Shown: piece by piece, positions 44,769 to 53,913 of the stretch | Numbering within the stretch: position 1 is the first letter of the stretch | Layout: every line of letters begins with the position of its first letter | Assembly: GCA_016744295.1 (NCBI GenBank) | Contig: JADGEQ010000001.1 | Location: forward strand, 62,001-126,000 | DNA from: Desulfobacteraceae bacterium | Lineage (GTDB): Bacteria > Desulfobacterota > Desulfobacteria > Desulfobacterales > Desulfobacteraceae | Reading direction: 5' to 3' | Length of the DNA stretch: 64,000 bases | Program-made: the position numbers and the translations under genes | Notes under the pieces: model-generated | Told to the model about the DNA's origin: nothing | Database searches by the model: none | The model's input: only the letters and a program-made list of their open reading frames with translations

Positions 44769-45959
44769 TCAGTTAAACAGCCAGTTGCAACGCCGGCACT
44801 GAGGAAAATTCTGTGAATGGGTTTTATAATACTGACTCAGACTTCGTCGAAAATTCACTGCTTTGTCCGACTGCCAGACAGACAATATAGAATCTTTTCT
44901 CAAATCTCCGTAAAAATAGCCGGGATAATCTATGCAAAAGCAGGCCTTTCCGGGAGGAACAATATGCATCGCCGTATATGGAATCGAACAGACAGATTTT
45001 TCCAGGGCATGAAAACTTGAATGATATGCTTCTATTTCATCCTTTGCTATAAAATTCCCCATAACTGATAATGGAAGCGGTACAGAATTTTCCTGGATTG
45101 AACGGATAAGGTCTGCAATTTTTTCAGGCTGAATGCCATCACGGAGTTCCGGAAGCCGGAAATGCTCCCAGGGTGATGTATCAACTTCAAACGCAGCCTT
45201 CATGTGAGACGTTGCGGTTTTGCAGCTTTTCCTGGTGGTATAATTTAGATACTGCAGCCTGAAAAGATCGACATTTGCAGCGGCTGCTATTTCATATACC
45301 TTTTTGACAAGATGTTGATTCTCTACCGATACCACCATGGAAACAACAATCATTAAATTACTTTGATTAAATTTTTTTCTCTCGCGATTTAGATTAATGA
45401 GTCCCTGAACTGTTCTATCAAATGCCGTGGTGTTGCCCCTGATCCGGTTATGGGTTTCCCGGTCGCCGTCCAGTGAAACCGAAACAACATTCACATCTGT
45501 TCCGGCTAATTTCCGGGCAGTCTCTTCATTGTCCAGCAGAACCCCGTTCGTGTTGACCATAGTAACGAATTTTTTCTGGCGCAAATCAGAAAGGAGATCA
45601 AAAATGCCTTTCCAGGTCAAAGGTTCCCCACCGGTAATTTTAACAAAGGGCTTCACCGTCAGTTCAGATGCATCCTGAATAATTTTGTTTACAGTGACCT
45701 TATCTATGATTTTATTCTCTTTGGAATTTTTGTCAACTCTCCCTCTCAACCCGCCCTGGCCACACATCCGGCACTTCAGAAAGCATTCTTCGGTAATTCT
45801 GATCACAAGGCTCAGCGGAAACTGAACCGCCCCATCTTCAAACCGTTTACCTTCCCATTCCAGAGTTTTTATCTGGGATGATTTTTCAGCCATTTGCGGA
45901 TAGCGAATATCCAGCCTGGCATGCAGGTGATGATCAACAAAATTTTCAACAAATGCCAT
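44769..45959 (-). CDS. radical SAM/SPASM enzyme 6, opposing strand
   Basis: This 396-residue protein has SAM motif CFLKCRMC (Cys 59, 63, 66), ITGGEPLTWKG, a barrel with VSVSLDGDRETHNRIRG, and a C-terminal SPASM-like region (CSIPYTAMHIVPPGKACFCI ... ILSVWQSDK ... CRRCNW). AGAGGA precedes the ATG. It converges with the unknown 248-residue gene, leaving 13 bases. It lies within the island but is transcribed toward it, so it may be separately regulated. Substrate unknown. Confidence 0.85.
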   Translation of the reverse strand: MAFVENFVDHHLHARLDIRYPQMAEKSSQIKTLEWEGKRFEDGAVQFPLSLVIRITEECFLKCRMCGQGGLRGRVDKNSKENKIIDKVTVNKIIQDASELTVKPFVKITGGEPLTWKGIFDLLSDLRQKKFVTMVNTNGVLLDNEETARKLAGTDVNVVSVSLDGDRETHNRIRGNTTAFDRTVQGLINLNRERKKFNQSNLMIVVSMVVSVENQHLVKKVYEIAAAANVDLFRLQYLNYTTRKSCKTATSHMKAAFEVDTSPWEHFRLPELRDGIQPEKIADLIRSIQENSVPLPLSVMGNFIAKDEIEAYHSSFHALEKSVCSIPYTAMHIVPPGKACFCIDYPGYFYGDLRKDSILSVWQSDKAVNFRRSLSQYYKTHSQNFPQCRRCNWLFN

Positions 45960-46147
45960 ACATTTTTTCCTCTAATAATTTCAGTGCTCCCGGAATTATC
46001 TCATTGATTAATATAAACCTTTTCATAATTAAAGAAATTTCTTTTCGGCTTGTTTAAAATCACAGGTCTTTATATAAAGAAATTATCGTTTTCAGGCAGA
46101 TGACAAAACCAAAATGTGTTAGTGGCCGCATTCAGGAAGGATTCAAA

Positions 46148-46792
46148 ATGAGCGGAATAATTAACGGCAAACGAGCCAGAGAATATGACCGGTTGAACAG
46201 GCATGGAAAGAGCGGACCATATACCCAATTCATTTTAAACAATATCAGAAAAAAAAATTTAGTGATCTGCGATTTGTGCTGCGGCAGCGGATTCACCATT
46301 GAAATTCTCCATCAGCGTGTAAAACAAATTGATGGCATTGATGCATCCCCGGAAATGATTAAAATTTGTGAAGAAAAATTCGGCAGATATGAAAATGTAA
46401 ATATCAAATCAGGCGCTGCTGTTGATACGCAACTAAAGGACAATTTTTATAACCTTGTTATTCTAAGAATGGCGCTGCACCATCTTAAGGAAAAACAGGA
46501 ATTGCTCGATGAAGTCAAAAGGATTCTAAAGCAAGATGGCAGCGTCCTCTTAATTGACAAATTCTGCGTTCGGACAATGGCGTATCACTTAAAGGAGATT
46601 TTCAGATTAATTTTTAAATTCAAAAAAGATTATCTGGAACATGTTGTCTGGTCTAAAGATAAAACCTTTAATTTGATTAAAAAAAATTTTGACCTTAAGA
46701 TTTTAAATATTGTCGACAAAAAAACCCACAAAGAGACACAAAATTTCATGATGGTATTAAAGAACAAAAATATGGATCATCATTTAATATGA
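46148..46792 (+). CDS. class I SAM-dependent methyltransferase
   Basis: From ATG 46148 (GAAGGATTCAAA upstream) this is 214 residues; an ATG at 46100 is possible but has no ribosome site. The Rossmann methyltransferase core is clear: VICDLCCGSGFTIEIL (motif I), IDASPEMIKICEEKF, NLVILRMALHHLK and GSVLLIDKF. It is divergent from the opposing radical SAM gene across 188 bases. It may methylate the island's product. Confidence 0.85.
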   Translation: MSGIINGKRAREYDRLNRHGKSGPYTQFILNNIRKKNLVICDLCCGSGFTIEILHQRVKQIDGIDASPEMIKICEEKFGRYENVNIKSGAAVDTQLKDNFYNLVILRMALHHLKEKQELLDEVKRILKQDGSVLLIDKFCVRTMAYHLKEIFRLIFKFKKDYLEHVVWSKDKTFNLIKKNFDLKILNIVDKKTHKETQNFMMVLKNKNMDHHLI

Positions 46793-47308
46793 TTCACCCT
46801 TGACTATGTAGATCCTATTGTGGTTATTGAGATTAAATATGTCAAAGATATAAATTGGCAAAGGTACTACCTGATAATCCAGTTTATCTCGATACCGTAA
46901 AAAAATATTTGGGGGTCGAACTGGATGCGCATATAACGATGTGATGCCCATGCCTTTTGATATAATATGAACTCTATAAACTCCAGAAGCCTTGGTAATA
47001 GCGGTGTTTATTTCCTCTTCCCTTCCGCTCGGGACGAGCGAAAGGGATTTAGCGGCGTTCCGTCACTCTGACGGTGCCGGAATGCTCCCCCTGTCAACCT
47101 GGGAGAACGAATCGATCTGAAATTGTACCTATTGGCCACTGGCCCCCCCTTCCAATACCACCAGTCATAAAAGAAGATAATTGAGGGAAACTCAAATTAC
47201 TTTTTCTGGCAAAAAATCGGCCACAAAAAACCGCAAAGGATCGAATGTGCCCGATACCCTGTATCCGTCGGCTGCAGGAAAAAGTTTCTACAACAGAACC
47301 TATAAGAT
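46793..47308. other. 516-base spacer at the right edge of the island, with palindromic element
   Basis: This spacer lies between the methyltransferase and VF530 genes. It contains a short open stretch near 46800-46900 without a convincing start, and two adjacent palindromes at 47020-47085 (listed separately). No gene is recognisable. It probably includes the island's right boundary. Confidence 0.45.
47020..47085. repeat. two adjacent palindromes (possible REP-like or attachment element)
   Basis: The first is CCCTTCCGCTCG (47020-47031) with CGAGCGAAAGGG (47035-47046), complementary at 11 of 12 positions. The second is nested: CCGTCA (47060-47065) with TGACGG (47069-47074), and around it GCGTT (47055-47059) with AATGC (47081-47085). 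Together they would fold into two hairpins. No T-tract follows, so this looks like a palindromic repeat element rather than a terminator. Confidence 0.6.
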
Positions 47309-47542
47309 TCATCTTTTCCACACACTCTTTTGTGCTATGAGATATAATTTTTCTACTTTTTCCCTGGCCCAGGGCGTCTTTCGCAAAAATTTAAGACTGG
47401 ATTTCACGGAAGGGTCGCTGGTGAAGCATCGGATTTTAATACGCAGGCCCAACTCCTCCCAGCCATAATACTCAACCAGACTTTCCACGATCTTCGCAAG
47501 ACTCACGCCGTGGAGAGGATTATTGGCTTGTGGATCACCCAT
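47309..47542 (-). CDS. VF530 family DNA-binding protein
   Basis: This 77-residue protein matches the VF530 (DUF2132) family closely: [40 protein letters not shown] and [20 protein letters not shown]. The family is a small double-helical fold reported to bind DNA; the biological role is not known. It overlaps the end of the YqeY-like gene by 8 bases on the same strand. Confidence 0.9.
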   Translation of the reverse strand: MGDPQANNPLHGVSLAKIVESLVEYYGWEELGLRIKIRCFTSDPSVKSSLKFLRKTPWAREKVEKLYLIAQKSVWKR

Positions 47543-48029
47543 GAATATTCTTGAGAACCTCTTTTACCTGGTTGCCGTCGGCAAGCTTTCCAAAGTGTTT
47601 CATCACCATACCCATGGCCTGCATGGGGCTTTTAAACTGGGAGAGGTCAACATTGTCCTTTACCCACAGGGAAATCTCCTGGGAAGTTGCCATCCTCGGA
47701 AGATAACAACCCAATAATTCCATGTAATCCGAGGTGGTTTCCTTCTTAAACTCAAGCACGGTTTTTTCCGATTTTATAAATTTACGGATGATATCCAGAA
47801 TATCATCATCAATGATCTCCTCTGGTTTCTTGACCCGGTTGGTTTTTTTCCCACTTTCCAGGGTAATGGAAATCGTAAGGCTGGGAAAGGCACCCATAAT
47901 GAGGCGCATGGTATCCCGAACAAGAATATTCTTACCAACCATGGCAGTTTTCATATCCCGGCGAATCTTATCGTAGAGGGAAATTTCCATTGATGCATCC
48001 CATCCATATTCCTTGCTGATCTCTGACAT
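47535..48029 (-). CDS. GatB/YqeY domain protein
   Basis: From ATG 48029 (AAGGA seven bases upstream, preferred over ATG 48056) this is 164 residues. It has the YqeY fold: an N-terminal helical part ([14 protein letters not shown] ... [10 protein letters not shown]), a [12 protein letters not shown] middle, and the tail GatB-like domain ([20 protein letters not shown] ... [20 protein letters not shown]). Such proteins are related to the tRNA-binding tail of the amidotransferase GatB. Function unclear. Confidence 0.85.
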   Translation of the reverse strand: MSEISKEYGWDASMEISLYDKIRRDMKTAMVGKNILVRDTMRLIMGAFPSLTISITLESGKKTNRVKKPEEIIDDDILDIIRKFIKSEKTVLEFKKETTSDYMELLGCYLPRMATSQEISLWVKDNVDLSQFKSPMQAMGMVMKHFGKLADGNQVKEVLKNIHG

Positions 48030-48105
48030 TGACAATCCTTCTCCTATTATGATCATTGTAGTCCAGTATTATTATAGACCCTCACCATACCACATTGAAG
48101 AGAAC

Positions 48106-48131
48106 ACTGCCACCGGGCGGCAGTTGTTTTT
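48106..48131 (+). terminator. terminator-like hairpin (plus strand), uncertain
   Basis: ACTGCC (48106-48111) pairs with GGCAGT (48119-48124), followed by TGTTTTT on the plus strand. Both flanking genes are on the minus strand, so it may be a relic or act on an unseen transcript. Confidence 0.3.
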
Positions 48132-48307
48132 AATGGATTTTGTCCCAGGCAGCCATGAAAAAATTTCGTTTTTCTGTGCCGATAATCTATAAACATATTG
48201 GGTCCCATTAAACATTTAGGGAAAATCTGTCACCAGCGGAGACAAAAAAAATTATATTTTAATTAGTTTAGCGTTGAACATTGGAAGAATCGATCCCCTT
48301 ATCATCG

Positions 48308-49537
48308 TCATTCACAATGGCTAGGATTTCTGGGGAGGGCATCGTCGACCCGTATGGGCACCACAACATAAAGCGGATAATGATCTGAAACACCAGGGTC
48401 TTGTGCTAAAACACCAAGGTCGGGGTCGAATATTCTGATTTCAACATCTTTTGGATGAATGGAGTCATAAAGGCACCCGGCAAACACATAATCAACGGTT
48501 AGTGTCGGGGGCTTTCCCAACCCTTTGGCTTTTGTGAAAGAGTCGTCGCACAATGACATGAAATTCCTTTTGGTGATATATTCAAACTCGGCTGATTTGG
48601 GCGTAAAATTAAAATCACCGGAGACAATCCACACCGGGCTGTTGCGCTCGGTCTGGGCACTTGCCTCCACCGGGTAGGGCTTGCCACTTAAATGATACCC
48701 TTTTTCTTTTTTCCAGGAATTATATCTGGAGATGATATCGTTAAAAACAATGTCAAGTTGCTTTATCCGTCTGTTGGATGCCTTTATATCAAGAGAGGGG
48801 ATACCTTCTCTTTCATGCAAAAGCGTGGTGAGATGAAGATTCACCACAAAAAGGTCAATGGGCCAATTAAGCTTATCATGGGGGAGGTTGATTCCGGTCA
48901 GGCCACCGTCCAAGACAAAGTGTGTGACAATGGCTGCCCGGGGTTCTGTATTCCGGTCGCCAAAGTAAAGCCCCTGTTCCACAAAAACAACTTCTGAGGC
49001 ACAGTCAATTTCATTAATACAGCTTGGTTTGCTGCCATTGTCAAACTGCTGTTTTTCGGATCTAAACTCAGGTATGTCCGGTATAGCCCAAACCGGAAAA
49101 AGGCTTGGGACCACGTCGTTTCTTACCATGATGGCATTTCCCTGGGCAAAGTATGGATTGCCCTTCCAGTTTTCTTTAATTTTATCCCACTTCATCCGGG
49201 CAGAAAATTTTCCATTCTCAATGAGGGGAAAAAAATGAAACTTGTATCCCAAATCATCAAAAAAATTTTCATCAAAGGTATTCTTGGGTTTTTCACTTAT
49301 TCCTTCTTCGTTGAACTGAACCACCTCCTGCAGTGTAACCACGTGGGGTCTAAATTTTTCTTCAATCTTACGTTTCAAGGCTATTTGCAGTTTAACCTGG
49401 AACTCCTCCCGATAAACCGGACTGCGGTTGGCTGCATTCTCTTCCATCCTCCATTTTTTATTGCTGGGCAAAGCCAAAAATTTTGCCCCCCCGATATTCC
49501 AGTTGATCAATTTAAAATCCATCCGTTTTTCAACCAT
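48308..49537 (-). CDS. endonuclease/exonuclease/phosphatase-family protein
   Basis: I place the start at ATG 49537, six bases after GGAGG, giving 409 residues; it overlaps the GHMP kinase-like gene by 8 bases. The DNase I-like fold has its catalytic signatures: LINWNIGGAKF (Asn), TLQEVVQF (Glu), WIVSGDFNFTP (Asp, Asn) and the ending SDHYPLYVVV (Asp, His). There is no signal peptide, so it acts in the cytoplasm. It could cleave nucleic acids or dephosphorylate an inositol- or sphingo-type lipid; the family is too broad to say. Confidence 0.85.
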   Translation of the reverse strand: MVEKRMDFKLINWNIGGAKFLALPSNKKWRMEENAANRSPVYREEFQVKLQIALKRKIEEKFRPHVVTLQEVVQFNEEGISEKPKNTFDENFFDDLGYKFHFFPLIENGKFSARMKWDKIKENWKGNPYFAQGNAIMVRNDVVPSLFPVWAIPDIPEFRSEKQQFDNGSKPSCINEIDCASEVVFVEQGLYFGDRNTEPRAAIVTHFVLDGGLTGINLPHDKLNWPIDLFVVNLHLTTLLHEREGIPSLDIKASNRRIKQLDIVFNDIISRYNSWKKEKGYHLSGKPYPVEASAQTERNSPVWIVSGDFNFTPKSAEFEYITKRNFMSLCDDSFTKAKGLGKPPTLTVDYVFAGCLYDSIHPKDVEIRIFDPDLGVLAQDPGVSDHYPLYVVVPIRVDDALPRNPSHCE

Positions 49538-50384
49538 CATTAACCTCCAAAGGAAAATTTTCAAATTCATGCCCGGCTGATGTAATCTTGTATTGAATTT
49601 TCCGGTAGGCCTGACTCAAGGTTGCCTCCACCTTTAGAAATCTGTCAGGATCAGGGCAGAACACAAGCACGGCACCTCCGCCACCTGCCCCCAAGGGGAA
49701 AGATTCCGCCCCGAACCGTTCGCACTGCCCCTGGATGTCCCAGCATGGCGGGCACATATAGTCCTTGCATAAACTGATTCGCAACTGGCGGTATTCTTTC
49801 AATGAAACGGCCACCTTCTCCCACTCTTTTGTTCGCAGCCCTTCACGATAATCATAGGCAACGGCGAGTTTTTGTTTATGCATTCTCAGCCCTGCCTTTG
49901 TTCTTAATTTCTGCCTCCAGACCTTATTGACATCCTTACTGGATCTGGGCACCCCGGTGTGAAAAATCCCCATACGACTCTCTATTTCCCCGTATTCAGA
50001 GGGAGGCACCAAGATATCCCGGATGGATGAGCCGTAACCGCTTGACTCTCCGGGAATACCCCAGGGGAACCATATATAATCGGTCACGCCGCCGTAAACC
50101 ACACAAGACTGCTCTTGTGTTCCGGTAATGCTGATTCCCATATCCTGCTCCAGGGTTGCGGCCATGGTGACGATTTGTGCATTAAGAAAAGGTTCCCCGG
50201 CCAATTTATTTGCCAGAAGGCACACTGCGGTTGTCGCGGTCGCCGATCCGCCCAGACCTGAAGACTGAATTCCTGGGATATGATTATGCAGGACAATTTT
50301 GACGCCTTTAAGGCTGAAAAGTTCTAAGGCCTTTAAAAGCCAATTTTTAGACTGATAGGGTATTTCTCCCGGTTTCATAATCAT
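49530..50384 (-). CDS. GHMP kinase, N-terminally truncated
   Basis: This 284-residue protein carries the GHMP ATP motif PGIQSSGLGGSATATTA near residue 38-54 and the C-terminal LGAGGGGAVLVFC. It is closest in pattern to sugar kinases of the heptose-7-phosphate kinase (HddA)-like group. The usual N-terminal block with PLRI-x-L-GGGTD (about 60-80 residues) is missing. A stop codon lies directly upstream in frame (TAA before ATG 50384), and no matching sequence occurs in other frames of the upstream spacer. It may be a decaying gene or a kinase with a rearranged N-terminus. The start has only a weak ribosome site. Confidence 0.7.
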   Translation of the reverse strand: MIMKPGEIPYQSKNWLLKALELFSLKGVKIVLHNHIPGIQSSGLGGSATATTAVCLLANKLAGEPFLNAQIVTMAATLEQDMGISITGTQEQSCVVYGGVTDYIWFPWGIPGESSGYGSSIRDILVPPSEYGEIESRMGIFHTGVPRSSKDVNKVWRQKLRTKAGLRMHKQKLAVAYDYREGLRTKEWEKVAVSLKEYRQLRISLCKDYMCPPCWDIQGQCERFGAESFPLGAGGGGAVLVFCPDPDRFLKVEATLSQAYRKIQYKITSAGHEFENFPLEVNDG

Positions 50385-50713
50385 TTAGATTCCGAAATTG
50401 GATACCCATATTCAAAGTTTGATTTATTGAGAGCTACTATACAAAAGCAAATGATTTCATTCGCTTATTAAAATGAAATCTCCTCATCTGTCAATGATAA
50501 AATTAAAAGCCCAAACGGCCATACAGGTATTCAAAGAAAATGAATAATGGTGTAAAAGCATCTATTTGGTCTATTGATAAACTCCGGACAATTGTTTATA
50601 CAGTCTATTAAATGATGACTCTTAAATTTTTATCCCCCCCTTTGGATCATCTCGGCAAACGGTTGATTTAAGCTTTTAATTTAAAGGTTAAAACAGGCAA
50701 TGGGAAACCATAA
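50385..50713. other. 329-base AT-rich spacer between divergent genes
   Basis: This spacer lies between the GHMP kinase-like gene (minus) and the Nudix gene (plus). I looked on the minus strand for the missing kinase N-terminus and found only AT-rich sequence with stops. I see no hairpin or operator. Confidence 0.4.
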
Positions 50714-51286
50714 ATGGGAACAGACGAGCACAAGAAATACAAAGAGAACAATCCTAACCAGCATTTATTCGTTCATTGCCCACGCTGCGGCCGGGCAACA
50801 CTTACCCCTGCCACAGAAAAATCATTTTCTTGCTATAACTGTCAATTTGTTTTCTACCTGAACTGTGCGGCCGCCTGCATTGCAGTGATTATGGAAGAAA
50901 ACAAACTGCTGGTCACCAGAAGAAAGCAGGATCCCTTTAAAGGAACACTGGATCTTCCCGGAGGATTTGCCGAGCCGGGGGAGCGCATTGAACAAAGCCT
51001 GATACGGGAAATAAAGGAGGAGTTGGATCTTGATATCATTGATTTTAGGTACCTTGGTTCTTTCACCAATACCTATCCCTATGAATCAGTGGTCTATCCG
51101 GTGACAGACATGGCATTTGTCTGTAAAGTCAAAACCTTTGATACCATCAAAGCCCGGGATGATATTGATAATTTTTATTTCATTAATCTTTTAGAGTTGG
51201 ATAAAAATTTGTTTGGACTGGCCTCCCCGAAAAAAGTCATTGAAACCCTGGCTTTATCTGCCCAAGGTCGGGGTCCGATTTTCTAA
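50714..51286 (+). CDS. Nudix hydrolase with zinc ribbon
   Basis: This 190-residue protein has a Cys4 zinc ribbon at the N-terminus (CPRCGRATL ... SCYNC) and the full Nudix box, GGFAEPGERIEQSLIREIKE followed by ELDL. The layout resembles NudC-type or ADP-ribose-type pyrophosphatases that cleave nucleoside diphosphate derivatives. Acts in the cytoplasm. The exact substrate is not readable from the sequence. The ribosome site is weak. Confidence 0.88.
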   Translation: MGTDEHKKYKENNPNQHLFVHCPRCGRATLTPATEKSFSCYNCQFVFYLNCAAACIAVIMEENKLLVTRRKQDPFKGTLDLPGGFAEPGERIEQSLIREIKEELDLDIIDFRYLGSFTNTYPYESVVYPVTDMAFVCKVKTFDTIKARDDIDNFYFINLLELDKNLFGLASPKKVIETLALSAQGRGPIF

Positions 51287-51340
51287 TCAAAGACAGGTAA
51301 GGCATATTGCTAATTCCTTGAATATGATTTATCTTATGCC

Positions 51341-53458
51341 ATGAAAAAAAGATTTTATCGGTCCAAGACCACAAAAAAACCACAAAAGAAATCATTGCCA
51401 ATGATACCGGATGCCGACGAGGGACTCAAACGCATTTTTGAAGAAATCGGCGTACCCGATCTCAAACCCTTCCAGCCAGACCCCTTCCAGCTTGAAGCCA
51501 TTGAAGCCATTAAAACCTCCGACTGCCTGGTAACAGCCCCCACGGGCGCAGGCAAAACATGGATTGCTGAAAAGGTGGCCCAAAAGGTCATGGAAACCAA
51601 TGGGAAAACCTGGTATGCCACCCCTCTAAAGGCGTTAACAAACTCCATTCATGCCCAGTTTTCAAAACTCTTCGGCAAGGAAAATGTGGGAATTCTCACA
51701 GGGGACATCAAAGAGAATGCCGATGCCGCCATCGTAATCGGCACCACTGAAATTTTAAGAAACCAGCTCTATGATGCCATGTACACAGGAAAAAATTTAG
51801 ACTGTGATCTGATTATCCTGGATGAAGCCCATTTCCTGGGGGATGAGGAGAGGGGGGTTGTCTGGGAAGAAATAATGATTTACCTGCCGGCACGAATCCC
51901 TTTGTTGCTCTTATCTGCAACCATCGGCAACCCGGACCAGATCGCAGGATGGCTGACCTCCATCCGGGGAAAAGCCTGCAAGGTGGTGGAAAACCACATT
52001 CGCCCCGTACCCTTGCACCCCATATTCTTTCACCCGTCAGGCACCCTTCTTCCTTTGATGAAAGGACAGAACAGCCCCAAAGACAGACCTGAACTTCACC
52101 ACAAGGTTGTTAAATTTGTCAAAGAAAAGCCCCAGCCCATGATGGCACCCGGCGGCAAGCTGCCAAATTTTGCAGAAATCTTGAAGGTGATGGCACATTT
52201 TGACCTGCTGCCGGCCATTTTCTTCCTTAAATCCAGGGCAGAATGTGACCAGGCGGTCCGGCTGTGCAATGGGAATCTCCTCAACCAAAATCCTGAAAAA
52301 AAACAGGCCTTGATTGACAAGATAGATGAACTGACCCAGCACAATCCCCATTTGAAGGCCCACCCCCAGCGAAAATATCTTGAGCAAACCGGCACGGCAG
52401 GCCATCACAGCGGGCATTTACCCGCCTGGAAGGTGGTGGTGGAAAACCTAATGGCCGGCGGCCTTTTAAATGCCATGTTTGCCACCTCCACGGTGGCGGC
52501 CGGGGTTAATTTTCCGGCCCGGTCCGTGGTGGTTTTAAACTCGGACCGGTTCAACGGGGTGGACTTCATGTCCTTAACCCCCAGTGAATTCCAACAGATG
52601 GCCGGACGGGCAGGACGAAGAGGCATGGACAAGGTTGGATTCGGCCTGATGCTACCGGGCAGATTCATGAATTTAAAATATGTTGCCAGACTCGTGGATG
52701 CCCCGCCTTTGGATGTGGACAGCCAGATCAAAATCGATTTCTCAATGGTGCTGAACCTGCTGCTCTCCCATTCGCCCAGCGAGATACATACCCTTTTAGA
52801 CAAATCATTTGCCTCCTATCTCATTGCCGGGGGCAAAAAAGCCAGCAAAGTTGCCAGAAAAAAATTTGGCAACGATATGGAACACCTTTGGCTGGATTTC
52901 CAGGATCACATGGACTTGTTGACCCAGGAAAAATATGTGACCCAGGAAGGCAAGCTTACCGAAGACGGATTATGGGCCTCTAAACTGAGGATAGATTCCC
53001 CTTTGCTTGTAGCCCAGAGCATCCGTGAGGGTCTGCTGCCGATTACGGATCCGGCCCTTTTAGCAGCCATCATCGGCACCTTTGTCAATGAAAAAGAGTT
53101 CACAGATGATCCCCTTCACCAGACCGCACTTCCCAAACTGCTCAAGGGAATATTTTTGGACCTTCGCTACGGTTTGAAACCCTTTGCCATCCAATTGCTG
53201 ACAAAAGGATTTCCCGCCCCCAACCTTTATATTCAGCCCGCCGCCCTCCTCTATGCCTGGGCCCATGGCGAGGGATGGGATGATTTAATGGAGGGATCTG
53301 TTTTTGCCGAGGGAGATTTTGCCCGATTGATCCTGAGAACAGCGGAAAATCTACGGCAGATTGCCAAATTAGAAGACACCTTTCCCCAGATTGGCAAGAC
53401 AGCCAAACAAGCCATTGAATTGATACTAAAGGAACCTGTCGTCACCCTATATAATTAA
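51341..53458 (+). CDS. Ski2-like DEAD/DEAH-box helicase
   Basis: This 705-residue superfamily 2 helicase carries the motifs in order: TAPTGAGKTW (I), TPLKALTNS (Ia), IILDEAHFLGD (II), LLSATIGNPDQIA (III), TSTVAAGVNFPARSVV (V) and QMAGRAGRRGMDK (VI). A basic N-terminal tail (KKRFYRSKTTKKPQKK) precedes the core. The C-terminal 250 residues are helical, as in Ski2/Hel308-type proteins. The likely role is RNA or DNA unwinding and repair. It stands alone with its own promoter region. Confidence 0.9.
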   Translation: MKKRFYRSKTTKKPQKKSLPMIPDADEGLKRIFEEIGVPDLKPFQPDPFQLEAIEAIKTSDCLVTAPTGAGKTWIAEKVAQKVMETNGKTWYATPLKALTNSIHAQFSKLFGKENVGILTGDIKENADAAIVIGTTEILRNQLYDAMYTGKNLDCDLIILDEAHFLGDEERGVVWEEIMIYLPARIPLLLLSATIGNPDQIAGWLTSIRGKACKVVENHIRPVPLHPIFFHPSGTLLPLMKGQNSPKDRPELHHKVVKFVKEKPQPMMAPGGKLPNFAEILKVMAHFDLLPAIFFLKSRAECDQAVRLCNGNLLNQNPEKKQALIDKIDELTQHNPHLKAHPQRKYLEQTGTAGHHSGHLPAWKVVVENLMAGGLLNAMFATSTVAAGVNFPARSVVVLNSDRFNGVDFMSLTPSEFQQMAGRAGRRGMDKVGFGLMLPGRFMNLKYVARLVDAPPLDVDSQIKIDFSMVLNLLLSHSPSEIHTLLDKSFASYLIAGGKKASKVARKKFGNDMEHLWLDFQDHMDLLTQEKYVTQEGKLTEDGLWASKLRIDSPLLVAQSIREGLLPITDPALLAAIIGTFVNEKEFTDDPLHQTALPKLLKGIFLDLRYGLKPFAIQLLTKGFPAPNLYIQPAALLYAWAHGEGWDDLMEGSVFAEGDFARLILRTAENLRQIAKLEDTFPQIGKTAKQAIELILKEPVVTLYN

Positions 53459-53525
53459 ACCGTGGGAATAACCCGCTAATTCAATTAATTTTAGAAACTA
53501 TCCAAGCATAAGTAAGGAGAATATA

Positions 53526-53903
53526 ATGGAAATAATCTTGGCACCAAAGGCACCGGCGGCCATCGGCCCCTATAGCCACGCCATTGTTCACAACGGCACG
53601 GTTTTTTGTTCAGGCCAAATCCCCTTGGACCCTGGAACCATGGAAATGGTGGGCACCACCATTGAAGCCCAGACAGAGCAGGTCATGAAAAATGTTAAAG
53701 CGGTTCTTGAAGCCTCGGGCTCAAGTCTTGCCCAAATAATAAAGGTAACGGTTTTTCTGGATAGTATGGCCGATTTTACCGGTATGAACCAGGTTTACCA
53801 AACAGCTCTTGAAGGTCACAAACCCGCCAGATCAGCAGTTGAAGTGGGCAGACTGCCCAAGGACGCCCTGGTTGAAATTGAATGCATTGCAGCCCTGGGC
53901 TAA
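53526..53903 (+). CDS. ridA: RidA family protein
   Basis: This 125-residue protein has the full RidA (YjgF/UK114) fold: APAAIGPYSHAIVHNGTVFC, SGQIPLDP, then the end block PARSAVEVGRLPKDALVEIE and CIAALG with the conserved Arg and Glu that hold the substrate carboxylate. It deaminates reactive enamine/imine intermediates from PLP enzymes. It is followed by ettA after 10 bases. Confidence 0.93.
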   Translation: MEIILAPKAPAAIGPYSHAIVHNGTVFCSGQIPLDPGTMEMVGTTIEAQTEQVMKNVKAVLEASGSSLAQIIKVTVFLDSMADFTGMNQVYQTALEGHKPARSAVEVGRLPKDALVEIECIAALG

Positions 53904-53913
53904 GGAGAAAAAT

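Noticed and set aside
48106-48131. Hairpin with T-run considered as the terminator of the nuclease gene
   Set aside because: The T-run is on the plus strand while both neighbours are on the minus strand; listed only as uncertain.
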